From Candidatus Fimivivens faecavium (GTDB lineage: Bacteria; Bacillota; Clostridia; Oscillospirales; Ruminococcaceae), in NCBI GenBank assembly GCA_018716105.1, contig DVKH01000018.1, positions 1 to 63,739 on the forward strand: a stretch of DNA of 63,739 nucleotides. Reading direction: 5' to 3'. Shown here piece by piece: positions 51,163 through 59,675 of the stretch. The notes beneath the pieces were generated by a model. It had not been told where the DNA came from and did no database searches. It saw only the letters and a program-made list of their open reading frames with translations. How positions within the stretch are numbered: the first letter of the stretch is position 1; the number at the start of each line of letters is the position of its first letter. A program made the position numbers and the translations under genes.

Positions 51163-51339
51163 AACCAATTCCCCGGCCGCACAGCGGCGCGGCCCTCCTT
51201 TCCTTTCTGGCAGAACGACAGCGCAGTTCTTTTTCCCGGTGTTCGGCCTCCGCCGGCAGGCCTTCCTATTGACAGGCCATAGCCGCAGAAGGCGGCTGAA
51301 AACAAGGGCCGTTTTCCCCGCGGTTATTGCATCAAATCA

Positions 51340-51491
51340 GCGGGCCGCAAAGCGGTTCGCCCGCTGCCAATGCAGCGGGCCCGGCCGCAGCCGGGCGGAT
51401 GAGATGCAGCAAGCGCAGCGCACGGCGTCCGCCGCGCAGGCCCCGCTTTTAGCGGGGCGGATTGGGCCTTGGCCCAATTTTCTGCGGTTAT
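51340..51491. repeat. Multi-hairpin intergenic repeat, copy 3
   Basis: Diverged relative of 41462-41780. Stems keep pairing through compensatory changes: ACCCGGC/GCCGGGT to GCCCGGC/GCCGGGC, and CCGCC/GGCGG to CCGCT/AGCGG; the loop ggat becomes caat. It ends with the same CTGCGGTTATTATATC edge. Confidence 0.83.
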
Positions 51492-51535
51492 TATATCACA
51501 AAAATTCGCATAACGCGAAAGGTTTGGTTTTACCG

Positions 51536-51564
51536 TTGACTTTTGTGCATATGCCCGTTATAAT
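51536..51564 (+). promoter_or_regulatory. Promoter of the DUF134-Mrp-NifX operon
   Basis: TTGACT (51536-51541), 17-bp spacer, TATAAT (51559-51564). Confidence 0.88.
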
Positions 51565-51583
51565 CGATTTGTGCGTATGCACA
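51544..51583 (+). promoter_or_regulatory. Two operator-like dyads
   Basis: TGTGCGTATGCACA (51570-51583) is a near-perfect dyad just after the -10 box. A second, imperfect copy, TGTGCATATGCCCG (51544-51557), lies in the promoter spacer. They are 26 bases apart, a likely repressor-binding arrangement for the DUF134 regulator of this operon. Confidence 0.6.
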
Positions 51584-51618
51584 TTATAAAACCCATAATG
51601 GAAACGGAGGGTTGGCCG

Positions 51619-51993
51619 ATGCCGCGGAACTCAAAATGCAGGCGCGTCTGCTCTGAACCGGCCTGCCGCCTGTTTTCACCCGAACAGGCGTCGGGGCGCC
51701 AGGTTGTCATGACCGTCGAAGAACTGGAGAGCCTGAGGCTATGCGACCTCGAAGGTCTGGACCAGGACGCCGCAGCCGACCGGATGAACGTCTCGCGCGG
51801 GACCTTTCAGCGCATTCTCTATTCGGCGCGGCGGCATTCGGCGGAGGCCCTTGTGGGCGGCGCCCCGCTCCTGATCGAGGGCGGAAACTACGAGGTGGCC
51901 GAGGACTGCCCGCGGATGACCGGGGGCGAAACCAGCCAGCGCATCTGCCGGCACTGCCGGTATATGAAAAAAGGAGAGCGAAACGATGAGTGA
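51619..51993 (+). CDS. DUF134 family DNA-binding protein
   Basis: 124 residues. An N-terminal Cys-rich start (NSKCRRVCSEPACRLFSP), a helix-turn-helix resembling sigma-70 region 4 (LCDLEGLDQDAAADRMNVSRGTFQRILYSARRHSAEAL), and a C-terminal CRHCRYM motif. Cys residues could bind a metal or Fe-S cluster and give redox sensing. ATG 51619 is 8 bases after GGAGG. First gene of an operon with Mrp and NifX-domain proteins, so probably its repressor (inference). Confidence 0.88.
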   Translation: MPRNSKCRRVCSEPACRLFSPEQASGRQVVMTVEELESLRLCDLEGLDQDAAADRMNVSRGTFQRILYSARRHSAEALVGGAPLLIEGGNYEVAEDCPRMTGGETSQRICRHCRYMKKGERNDE

Positions 51994-52816
51994 ATCCTGT
52001 AACCACGATTGCGGAAGCTGTCCTTCCGCCAGCTGCGGCGAACGGACCGAACAGCCGAATTTTCTCGAAGCGCCGCATGGGCGCAGCAGCATCAAAAAGG
52101 TGATCGGCGTGGTGAGCGGCAAGGGCGGGGTGGGCAAAAGCCTTGTGACCTCGATGTTGGCCGTGCTGCTCAACCGCCGCGGCGCGCACACTGCGATTCT
52201 CGACGCCGACATCACCGGACCCTCGATCCCAAAGGCCTTTGGCATCCGGCAAAAGGCGACCGGCGGCGAAGACGGCATTCTGCCGGTGAAATCCAAAACG
52301 GGGATCGACGTGATGTCGATCAACCTCCTGCTTGAGAAGGACACCGATCCGGTGCTCTGGCGCGGGCCGATTCTCGCCGGGACGGTCAAGCAGTTCTGGA
52401 CCGACGTGATCTGGCAGGACGTCGATTATCTGTTTGTGGATATGCCGCCGGGAACCGGCGACGTCCCGATGACCGTCTTCCAGTCGATCCCGCTTGACGG
52501 GATCGTGGTCGTCGCTTCTCCGCAGGATCTGGTTTCGATGATCGTCGAAAAGGCGGTGAAGATGGCGCAGATGATGTCCATTCCGATACTCGGACTGATC
52601 GAAAACATGAGCTATATCGAATGCCCCGACTGCGGAAAGCGGATTTCTGTTTTCGGCGAGAGCAAAATCGAGGAAACCGCGAAGCAGTACGGCCTTTCGG
52701 TGCTGGCGCGGATCCCGATCGATCCGAAGATCGCCTCCGCCTGCGACAAGGGACTGGTGGAGCTGGTGGACGGGAACTGGCTCGACGAAGCGGTGGAAAC
52801 GATTGAAAAACTCTGA
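51986..52816 (+). CDS. mrp: Mrp/NBP35-type Fe-S cluster carrier ATPase
   Basis: 276 residues. N-terminal CNHDCGSCPSASC (Cys-rich, seen in many anaerobe NBP35-like members) is followed by a deviant Walker A GVVSGKGGVGKSLVTSM, LDADITGPSIP, and DYLFVDMPPGTGDV; the C-terminal CPDC pair is the bridging-cluster motif. It would insert or carry Fe-S clusters using ATP. It overlaps DUF134 by 8 bp and is followed by a NifX-domain gene, pointing to metallocofactor work. Confidence 0.94.
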   Translation: MSESCNHDCGSCPSASCGERTEQPNFLEAPHGRSSIKKVIGVVSGKGGVGKSLVTSMLAVLLNRRGAHTAILDADITGPSIPKAFGIRQKATGGEDGILPVKSKTGIDVMSINLLLEKDTDPVLWRGPILAGTVKQFWTDVIWQDVDYLFVDMPPGTGDVPMTVFQSIPLDGIVVVASPQDLVSMIVEKAVKMAQMMSIPILGLIENMSYIECPDCGKRISVFGESKIEETAKQYGLSVLARIPIDPKIASACDKGLVELVDGNWLDEAVETIEKL

Positions 52817-52834
52817 CGATGGGAGCGTTATCAA

Positions 52835-53221
52835 ATGAAAATCGCAGTGACGCACGAAAATGGACAGGTGTTCGGCCATTTTGGAAAAACCGAATCGTTC
52901 GCGGTTTTTGAGACCGGCGACGGAAAGGTGCTTTCAAAGCAGATTATCCCGACCAACGGGACCGGCCACGGCGCGCTCGCCGGGTTTTTAAAGGATCTCG
53001 GCGCGCAGGTTGTGATCTGCGGCGGAATCGGCGACGGCGCGAAGCGCGCGCTTGAGGCGGCGGGCGTCATTCTCGTCGCGGGCGCTTCCGGCGATGTCGA
53101 GCAGGCGGCGCTCGCCTATCTCTCGGGGGAACTCAAAAACGATCCCGCTGGGACCTGCGGCCATCACCACGGCGAAGAGGGGCGCGCCTGCGGCGGCCTC
53201 GGCGCCTGCGGACACCGCTGA
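52835..53221 (+). CDS. NifX/NifB C-terminal-like cofactor-binding protein
   Basis: 128 residues. The dinitrogenase FeMo-cofactor-binding fold: MKIAVTHENGQVFGHFGKTESF and QVVICGGIGDGAKRALEAAGV. The C-terminal 30 residues add a CGHHHGEEGRACGGLGACGHR-type Cys/His cluster (given here only as CGHHH, then CGGLGACGHR), a probable metal site. No nitrogenase genes are present. The Mrp and DUF134 neighbours recur with it in anaerobes; role in cluster transfer is inferred. Confidence 0.9.
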   Translation: MKIAVTHENGQVFGHFGKTESFAVFETGDGKVLSKQIIPTNGTGHGALAGFLKDLGAQVVICGGIGDGAKRALEAAGVILVAGASGDVEQAALAYLSGELKNDPAGTCGHHHGEEGRACGGLGACGHR

Positions 53222-53229
53222 ACGGCAGA

Positions 53230-53265
53230 AAAAACATCCCGGCGCCTGGCGCCGGGATGTTTTTG
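53230..53265 (+). terminator. Terminator of the DUF134 operon
   Basis: Stem AACATCCCGGCGCC / GGCGCCGGGATGTT with T5; also usable for the convergent Card1-like gene. Confidence 0.87.
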
Positions 53266-53267
53266 TG

Positions 53268-54473
53268 TCAAAGCCGGTAGCAAAAGGCATTTTCCGCGAC
53301 GGCAAGAAGCTGTTCGCCGAGCTTTCTATTCTTCAGATCGTTTTGGTCGATCACCGCGACGCCGAGCTCCTTGGCACGCTTATAGATCGACGGGTTTGAA
53401 TGGACCACATCGGTCGCGGTCAGAAGGACGGTTTTTGCGAGCGTCCCGCCGAAACGCTCAGACAGGAGCCTGATTTCGCTCAGCGCGAGCGGCGTCGGAA
53501 CCCCCATCTTGCAGGAGACGAAGACCGGCTTCACCCCGCGGATGAGAAGCAGATCGACTTCGTTCTTCGCATCGCAGAAATCGACATACGATCCGTCCCA
53601 GTCGATCACGACGCTGTTCCTCACATCGTCAAAATAGTGAAGCCGCTTCGCTGTTTGATAGGCGAAAAGTTCGAGCCAGATGCCGTGGTTCGGGAGGCAT
53701 TTCTTCATCGCCTCGTTCTTAAACCGGAAGCGGATCCGCCCCGGCTTCGCCGGAAGCTCGATCACCACGCCTGTATCATAGAGCAGCGCCATCAGCCGCG
53801 GGTTGCAGGTGACGGTCAGACGCGAATGCACCTCGAGCGCCCGCGGGCAGTCCACCTCGAGTTGATGCTCGCCGCGCTCGTTCGCGAGCTTCACAGCCTG
53901 CTGCAGGAACGAAACCATCCCCGCCCAACTGCTGCCGTGGCGGAGAATCAGGTCGAAGACCGCGTCGATATCCCGCGCCATATCGGGTTCGGCGAAGTCG
54001 GGCAGATAGTGCCCATAGCCGTCCATCGACGCGCCCGAGGCGCAGAGCATGTCCTCGACATAGAACGAGGGCCACTGGAACTGCCGGCCGAGTTCCTCAC
54101 AGCCGAACACATTGATGAAGCGGCTGTTCTGAAGGTCGATGTAAAATCCGGGCAGATGGTTTTCCTTGCAAAAGATTCCGGCCTCCAGCAGCATCAGCTC
54201 CCGCCCGCCGGTGAAGTCGACCACGCAGCCTTCAAACAGCCGCCGTGCCCGCTCCAAGATCTCGCGGATCGCCTCAGGGCTCGAAGCGTTGACGTTGTAG
54301 AAGTTGACCGTCGTGTCGAGGCCGCGCCGCTTCAGAAGGAGCTTAACCGCCTCGCGTCGGCGGTCGCTGATCATCTTCCGGTCGCAGATATAGACCACAT
54401 GGTCGGGTCGGAGCGCCATCGCCGCCATGACGTTTTTAATCGGTTCGCTGTCATAAAATTCGATGAGGGTCAT
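53268..54473 (-). CDS. Card1/Can2-like CARF-nuclease protein (DUF1887)
   Basis: 401 residues. N-terminal CARF domain (TLIEFYDSEPIKNVMAAMALRPDHVVYICDRK) as in Card1, the cyclic-tetra-adenylate-activated nuclease of type III CRISPR systems. The C-terminal nuclease part has E268 in GIWLELFAY, D307 in NEVDLLLI and the ExK position written S320-C321-K322. So the Glu of the usual PD-(D/E)XK motif is Ser. No cas gene or repeat array is seen in the window. ATG 54473 (AAAGGGG upstream) is chosen. Could be a stand-alone defence effector, or a housekeeping nuclease. Confidence 0.85.
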   Translation of the reverse strand: MTLIEFYDSEPIKNVMAAMALRPDHVVYICDRKMISDRRREAVKLLLKRRGLDTTVNFYNVNASSPEAIREILERARRLFEGCVVDFTGGRELMLLEAGIFCKENHLPGFYIDLQNSRFINVFGCEELGRQFQWPSFYVEDMLCASGASMDGYGHYLPDFAEPDMARDIDAVFDLILRHGSSWAGMVSFLQQAVKLANERGEHQLEVDCPRALEVHSRLTVTCNPRLMALLYDTGVVIELPAKPGRIRFRFKNEAMKKCLPNHGIWLELFAYQTAKRLHYFDDVRNSVVIDWDGSYVDFCDAKNEVDLLLIRGVKPVFVSCKMGVPTPLALSEIRLLSERFGGTLAKTVLLTATDVVHSNPSIYKRAKELGVAVIDQNDLKNRKLGEQLLAVAENAFCYRL

Positions 54474-54507
54474 CGCCGAAAGTCCCCTTTCGCGCCGTCT
54501 TGTTTCC

Positions 54508-54536
54508 ATTCTACCCGTTTTCTGCGAAAGGAACAA
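54508..54536 (-). promoter_or_regulatory. Promoter of the Card1-like gene
   Basis: Minus-strand TTGTTC (54531-54536), 17-bp spacer, TAGAAT (54508-54513). Confidence 0.75.
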
Positions 54537-54764
54537 GGGTTTCGATAAAAAGAAGGGACTTTGTTTTTCAGGATTTGGACGCGGACAGCGGGGAACTGTT
54601 CCTCGTCGTCCCGCCGGAAACCGAGAGGATCAGCCGCCTAAATGGCGTGCGGAAAACCTATGACCCGACCCTTCGATATAAATCGAGTATCCCGAAGGAT
54701 GGATGGACGGCAGGAGAATCCGCATTCGCGCTCTTGAGTAAAAGATCAGGCTCTGCAAATGAAA
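54537..54764. other. Intergenic region between livF and the Card1-like gene
   Basis: No gene with a supported start. A 280-codon open frame on the plus strand lies antisense to livF and is not believed. A small dyad CGATATAAATCG lies near 54676-54687. Confidence 0.35.
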
Positions 54765-54796
54765 AAAGGGAGCGGCCAGCGCTGGCCGCTCCCTTT
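54765..54796. terminator. Terminator of the liv operon
   Basis: A 32-bp perfect palindrome AAAGGGAGCGGCCAGC / GCTGGCCGCTCCCTTT, with T6 on the minus strand; ends livF. Confidence 0.87.
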
Positions 54797-54841
54797 GAAT
54801 CCTTTGGACGGTACAAGCAATTTCCGGACATACGGTTTCCA

Positions 54842-55546
54842 TCAGGCGCCGAGATAGGCTTTTCGGACCTCTGCGTTCTCGAGGAGCGCCCCGGCTTCCC
54901 CGCTCATGACGATCCTTCCGGTTTCGAGGACATAGGCGCGGTTCGCAACCGAAAGCGCCATCCGCGCGTTCTGTTCGACCAAAAGGACGGTCATCCCCTG
55001 TTTGTTGATCTCGGTGATGATATGGAAAATTTCCTTGACCAGCAGAGGCGAAAGCCCCATCGAAGGTTCATCCATCAGGATGATCTCCGCGCCGGTCATC
55101 AGCGCCCGCCCGGTCGCCAGCATCTGCTGCTCGCCGCCCGAAAGGGTCCCCGCAAACTGCTTCTGCCGCTCCCGAAGGCGCGGAAACCGCTCGAACACCT
55201 TTTGGACGTTCTCCTCGATCTGCTTTTTATCCTTCAGGATATAGGCGCCGAGTTCCAGGTTTTCGCGCACGGTGAGCTGGGCGAAAATCCGCCTTCCCTC
55301 CGGGACGTGCGCCATGCCTTTGGAAAGGATTTTATGCGGCTCGACCTTTAGAAGGTTTTCGCCGTTGAAGGTGACCTCGCCGCTGTCGGGGCGCTTGAGG
55401 CCGGAAATGGTGTGTAGAATAGTGGTCTTTCCCGCGCCGTTCGCGCCGATCAGGGAAACGATCTCCCCTTTTTTCACCTTGAGGCTGACATCGTGGACGG
55501 CGTGAATCGAGCCGTAGCTCACGTTGAGATTGTTGACGGTTAACAC
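54842..55546 (-). CDS. livF: Branched-chain amino acid ABC transporter ATP-binding protein LivF
   Basis: 234 residues. Walker A GANGAGKTT, LSGGEQQM signature, Walker B EIILMDEPSMGLSP, and H-loop VLLVEQNA. The VEQN and MALSVANRAYVLETG ending fits LivF rather than LivG. It powers uptake of Leu/Ile/Val or similar compounds. Last gene of livJ-livH-livM-livG-livF, 13 bp after livG. Confidence 0.95.
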   Translation of the reverse strand: MLTVNNLNVSYGSIHAVHDVSLKVKKGEIVSLIGANGAGKTTILHTISGLKRPDSGEVTFNGENLLKVEPHKILSKGMAHVPEGRRIFAQLTVRENLELGAYILKDKKQIEENVQKVFERFPRLRERQKQFAGTLSGGEQQMLATGRALMTGAEIILMDEPSMGLSPLLVKEIFHIITEINKQGMTVLLVEQNARMALSVANRAYVLETGRIVMSGEAGALLENAEVRKAYLGA

Positions 55547-55558
55547 TGCGCTCTCCTC

Positions 55559-56338
55559 CTATTCGCCGAGATAGGCCTCGATGACCCTCGGATCGCTTGT
55601 GACCTCCTTCGGCGTGCCGAAGGCGATCACATGGCCGTAGTCGAGCACCAGCACGCGCTCGCAGATGCCCATGACGAGGCTCATGTCGTGTTCAATCAGG
55701 AGGATTGCGATCTTGAACCGGTTCCGGATCAGGCTGATTGTCTCCATCAGCTCGGCTGTCTCGGTCGGGTTCATCCCCGCCGCGGGTTCGTCGAGCAGCA
55801 GAAGGGTGGGCGAGGTCGCGAGCGCGCGGGCGATCTCCAGCTTTCTCTGCTGGCCGTAGGGGAGGTTGTCGGCGATGTGATCGCGAAGGCCCTCCATTCC
55901 AAACACGCCGAGCAGCTCCATCGCCTTCTCCTCGGCTTCCCGCTCCTCTTTCCAGTACTTCGGGCCGCGAACCAGGGCCGACACAATCGAATAGCTCATG
56001 TTCTGGTTGAACGCAACCTTTACGTTGTCGAGAACGGTCAGCTGTTTAAACAGACGGATGTTCTGGAAGGTACGGGCCGCGCCCGCCTTCACAATCTGAT
56101 GCGGCTTTTTGCCGGTAATCTCCTGAAGTTTATGGCCGGCGCGGTCCGCGAGAAAGATCTTCCCCTCGGTCGGCTGATAAACTCCGGTGAGGAGGTTGAA
56201 GACGGTGGTTTTGCCCGCGCCGTTCGGCCCGATCAGGCCGACCAGCTCGCCTTCCCCGATTTCGATGTTGAAATGATCGACCGCCCGCAGGCCGCCGAAC
56301 ACAACCGAGATTTCTTCGGCCTTTAAAATCGCCGCCAT
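55559..56338 (-). CDS. livG: Branched-chain amino acid ABC transporter ATP-binding protein LivG
   Basis: 259 residues. GPNGAGKTTVFNLLTGVYQPTEG, NLPYGQQRKLEIARAL, LLLDEPAAGMNP, and ILLIEHDMSLVM are the LivG-type motifs with the longer helical insert EEREAEEKAMELLGVFG. It overlaps the livM stop by 1 base, consistent with one transcript. Confidence 0.95.
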   Translation of the reverse strand: MAAILKAEEISVVFGGLRAVDHFNIEIGEGELVGLIGPNGAGKTTVFNLLTGVYQPTEGKIFLADRAGHKLQEITGKKPHQIVKAGAARTFQNIRLFKQLTVLDNVKVAFNQNMSYSIVSALVRGPKYWKEEREAEEKAMELLGVFGMEGLRDHIADNLPYGQQRKLEIARALATSPTLLLLDEPAAGMNPTETAELMETISLIRNRFKIAILLIEHDMSLVMGICERVLVLDYGHVIAFGTPKEVTSDPRVIEAYLGE

Positions 56339-57372
56339 CAGGCCTTGCCCTCCTTTCCGGACGCCGCGGCTTCGGGCACGGGGGCCTTCGCCTCCTGCGC
56401 CTTTTTGCCGCTGAAAAGCCGTCCCGCCTTCTGTAAAACGCGGGTCAGCGAGAATTCATAGGTGCCGAGCAGTCCGGAGGGTTTAAAGATCATCATCGCG
56501 ACCAGCGCGATCGAATAGATCAGCATCCGGTAGGTCGAAAAGCTCCGGAGCGCCTCCGGCAGGATCGTAAGGGTTGCTGCCGAGAGGATCGATCCGGTAA
56601 AGCTCCCCATGCCGCCGAGGACCACCATGACGACGATCTCGACCGAACGCATGAAGCCGAAATTGCTCGCGCCGAGAATCGAGATGTGGTGCGCATAAAG
56701 GCCGCCAGCGACCCCCGCGAGCATCGCCGAAATGGTGAAAGCGAAGGTGCGGTAGTAGGTCAGGTTGATCCCGCTCGATTCGGCCGCAATTTCATCCTCA
56801 CGGATCGCCATGATCGCCCGGCCGTGGCGCGAGCGGATGAGGCAGTACAGAAGCGCGACGATGATCACCGTAACCCAAAACACCACATAGGGGGTGGACA
56901 GTTTTTTAATGCCGCGAAGCCCCTGCGCGCCGCCGGTGATCGAGATATTTTCAATAACCACACGGATGATTTCGCCGAAGCCCAGGGTGATGATCGCAAG
57001 ATAGTCGCCCTTGAGGCGAAGCGCCGGGATGCCGACGATCAGGCCGAAGATGCCCGCGAGCAGCGCCCCGAGCAGAAGGCCGATCAAAAGCCGGGGCAGC
57101 TCCGGAATGTCGGGGAAAGCCTTCGTAAAGATCGCCGCGGTATACGCCCCCACCGACATAAACCCGGCATGGCCGAGCGCAAGCTGGCCGAGAAAGCCGG
57201 TCGCGAGGTTGAGGCTCACTGTGAGAATGATGTTGATGCCGACCAAAACCAGGATCCCCTGGTGATAGCGGCTGAGAACGTCAAAATGAATCAACAGGGC
57301 CAGCAGCGCAAAGAGTGCGAGCACGCCGGCGGTGTTGAGGGTACAGGCTTTGAAATGTTGTTTTCGATCCAT
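56338..57372 (-). CDS. livM: Branched-chain amino acid ABC transporter permease LivM
   Basis: 344 residues with about 8-9 helices. GRAIMAIREDEIAAESSGINLTYYRTFAFTISAMLAGVAGGLYA is the LivM EAA-like loop, and GFLGQLALGHAGFMSVGAYTAAI is diagnostic. A 45-residue charged C-terminal tail follows. Partner of LivH in the membrane. Confidence 0.94.
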   Translation of the reverse strand: MDRKQHFKACTLNTAGVLALFALLALLIHFDVLSRYHQGILVLVGINIILTVSLNLATGFLGQLALGHAGFMSVGAYTAAIFTKAFPDIPELPRLLIGLLLGALLAGIFGLIVGIPALRLKGDYLAIITLGFGEIIRVVIENISITGGAQGLRGIKKLSTPYVVFWVTVIIVALLYCLIRSRHGRAIMAIREDEIAAESSGINLTYYRTFAFTISAMLAGVAGGLYAHHISILGASNFGFMRSVEIVVMVVLGGMGSFTGSILSAATLTILPEALRSFSTYRMLIYSIALVAMMIFKPSGLLGTYEFSLTRVLQKAGRLFSGKKAQEAKAPVPEAAASGKEGKA

Positions 57373-57384
57373 GCCGCCACCGCC

Positions 57385-58284
57385 TTACACTTTTTCGCCG
57401 ACGTTTTTGCCGAGGATGCCCGAGGGCTTCACCAGCAGCACGACGACGAGAATGCCGAACACTACCGCGTCGGCGACCTTTGAGGATATGTACGCCTTGG
57501 TCAGGCTTTCGGCAATGCCGAGCGCCAGGCCGCCGAGCATCGCGCCCGGGATGATGCCGATGCCGCCGAGCACCGCCGCAACAAAGGCCTTGAGGCCGAG
57601 CATCGAGCCGATGTTCGGATCGACCAGCGGATAGGACGAACAATAGAGCACCGAGGCGACCGCCGCAAGGCCGGAGCCGATCGCGAAGGTCGCGGAAATC
57701 GTGGCGTTGACGCTGATGCCCATCAGCCGCGCCGCGCCCGCGTCCTCGGAGACGGCCCGCATCGCCTTTCCGACGCGGGTGCGCTTGACAAAGAGATTGA
57801 GCCCGACCATCAGAAGGATGCTGACCACAATGGTAATCAGCGTCACCTTACTGACCTGGATTTTCCCGAGTATGATCGGCGTCTTGTCAAACAGGTTCGG
57901 GAACGGCATGCCGTTGGGCGTAAAGATGATCATAAACAGGTTCTGGAGAAAGAGGCTCACGCCGATCGCGGTGATCAGCGCCGAGATGCGCGGCGCTTCG
58001 CGCAGCGGCTTATAAGCGGCCCGCTCGCTGACGACGCCGATAATCGAGCACACCGCGACCGCCGCCACAACGCAGAGCCATGCCGGAAGCCCGTTTGAGA
58101 CCAGCATTGGAATTGCGACGATCGACACATAGCCGCCGACCATGATGAAATCGCCGTGAGCAAAATTGATCAGCTTGACGATGCCGTATACCATCGTGTA
58201 GCCGAGCGCGACAAGCGCGTAGATCGAGCCGACCTGAAGGCCGTTTAAGAGCTGGCGCGTGAGGTCCAGCAGTTGGTCCATCAT
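57385..58284 (-). CDS. livH: Branched-chain amino acid ABC transporter permease LivH
   Basis: 299 residues, about 8 helices. YALVALGYTMVYGIVKLINFAHGDFIMVGGYVS and RVGKAMRAVSEDAGAARLMGISVNATI are LivH signatures. A triple hairpin lies between it and the binding-protein gene, 183 bases upstream, which may set the high binding-protein/permease ratio. Confidence 0.94.
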   Translation of the reverse strand: MMDQLLDLTRQLLNGLQVGSIYALVALGYTMVYGIVKLINFAHGDFIMVGGYVSIVAIPMLVSNGLPAWLCVVAAVAVCSIIGVVSERAAYKPLREAPRISALITAIGVSLFLQNLFMIIFTPNGMPFPNLFDKTPIILGKIQVSKVTLITIVVSILLMVGLNLFVKRTRVGKAMRAVSEDAGAARLMGISVNATISATFAIGSGLAAVASVLYCSSYPLVDPNIGSMLGLKAFVAAVLGGIGIIPGAMLGGLALGIAESLTKAYISSKVADAVVFGILVVVLLVKPSGILGKNVGEKV

Positions 58285-58343
58285 AGAATCCTCTTTCCTC
58301 TCCTAAAGCTTTTCCGGTTTGCCCGCCGCTTTATCGCAGAAAC

Positions 58344-58419
58344 GGGACCGCTCGTTGTCCAAAGGGTCCCGCGCCTGCGATAAGGCGCAAGGGCAGAGCA
58401 GCATCGCGGCTCCGCCCTT
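58344..58419 (-). other. Triple-hairpin intercistronic element
   Basis: Three successive stems: GGGACC / GGTCCC (58344-58370), GCGCCT / AGGCGC (58371-58388), AAGGGCaGAGC / GCTCcGCCCTT (58389-58419). No T-run. It probably stabilises the livJ 3' end or partly terminates. Confidence 0.55.
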
Positions 58420-58466
58420 GGCGTCAGATCAAACGGATATCAGCGGGATGCTTTCGATCCCCGTGA

Positions 58467-59675
58467 TCAGCCCTCGACCTTCGCGGAGAGCTGATATGCG
58501 CCGTCGACAATCTCGATCACCGAAACGCTCTTGATCGGGTCGCCGTTGTCGCCGTACTTGACATTGCCGGCAACGCCGGGGTAATTGGTCTGCTTCATAG
58601 CGTCGACGACCGCCGCGAAATCGGTGTCGCCATTGGTGGCTTTATACGCTTCGGCGATGATATAAGCCGAGTCATAGCCAAGCGCCGCAAACGCGACCGG
58701 GGAGGTGTTGTATTTCTCGGTGTACGACTGGACGAAGTTCGCAACCTTCTCGTCGGTGTCGCCGGTGAAATAGTGGCCGGTGAAGTAGACGTTGTTGAGG
58801 ATCGCGACATCCGACTCGTTGACCACGTCGAGGACGCCGTCAAAGCCGTCCGGTCCGAGAACCGGGATGTCGAGGCCGATCTCTCTCGCCTGGGCGATGA
58901 CGAGGGCGGCGGTCTGGTAGTAGTCGGGCAGGATCAGGACCTCGGCCCCCGCGCTCTGGATGTTGGTGAGCTGGGTTTTAAAGTCCTTGTCGGTCGCGCC
59001 GTAGCCTTCGAAGCTGACAACCTCAAGGCCGAGTTCGCCGGCCTTGTTCTGGAAGGAGTTCGCAATGCCGGCAGAATAGTCGTCCGAGGTGTTGTAGAGG
59101 ACCGCGCACTTGGTCAGGTTCAGGTTGTTCTTGGTGAAGTTCGCGAGAACGGAACCCTGGAACGGGTCGGTGAAGCAGGTGCGGAAGATGTTGTCGCCAT
59201 AGCTGGTGACGTCGGCCTGGGTTGCGGACGCGGTCAGGACCGGGATCCCGTCCTCAGCGGCCAGCTCCATCACGGCGAGCGCCGGCTTCGAGGTGACCGG
59301 GCCGAGCAGGAAGTCGATCTCCTCGTCCATCAGCATGTTGTAGGCGTTGGTCGACTCGATCGGGTCGCCCTTGTCGTCGAGAACCTCGAGCCTAAAGGTC
59401 TTGCCCGCGACGCCGCCAGCCTCGTTGATCTCTTCAAACGCCATTCTGACGCCGTTTTCAACCGCCTGGCCGTAGATCGCAACCGAACCGGTCTGCGGGG
59501 TAATCACGCCGATCAGGATTTCCCCGCCTTCGGACGTGCCCGAATTCTCCGCCGGGGCGCTTTCGCTGGAACCGGAAGGGTTCTCCGCCGGCTGCGAGGA
59601 CGACGTCCCGCCGCCGCAGGCCGCAAGGCTCGTCAGCATCAGAGCCGCGGCAACCAATGACAATGCTTTTCTCAT
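58467..59675 (-). CDS. livJ: Branched-chain amino acid ABC transporter substrate-binding lipoprotein
   Basis: 402 residues. Signal and lipobox LTSLAACGGG, a Ser/Glu-rich linker, then the Peripla_BP_6 domain: ILIGVITPQTGSVAIYGQAVENGVRMAFEEINEAGG. It binds Leu/Ile/Val or a related ligand outside the cell. GAGGAGGA SD. Preceded by a consensus promoter and a 200-base structured leader, suggesting post-initiation control. Confidence 0.94.
   Translation of the reverse strand: MRKALSLVAAALMLTSLAACGGGTSSSQPAENPSGSSESAPAENSGTSEGGEILIGVITPQTGSVAIYGQAVENGVRMAFEEINEAGGVAGKTFRLEVLDDKGDPIESTNAYNMLMDEEIDFLLGPVTSKPALAVMELAAEDGIPVLTASATQADVTSYGDNIFRTCFTDPFQGSVLANFTKNNLNLTKCAVLYNTSDDYSAGIANSFQNKAGELGLEVVSFEGYGATDKDFKTQLTNIQSAGAEVLILPDYYQTAALVIAQAREIGLDIPVLGPDGFDGVLDVVNESDVAILNNVYFTGHYFTGDTDEKVANFVQSYTEKYNTSPVAFAALGYDSAYIIAEAYKATNGDTDFAAVVDAMKQTNYPGVAGNVKYGDNGDPIKSVSVIEIVDGAYQLSAKVEG

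Noticed and set aside
51163-51340. Insertion-sequence end near the third repeat copy
   Set aside because: No transposase ORF, no terminal inverted repeats and no target duplication could be seen.
54500-55351. Plus-strand open frame of 283 codons beside livF
   Set aside because: Most of it is antisense to livF, which has complete ABC motifs.
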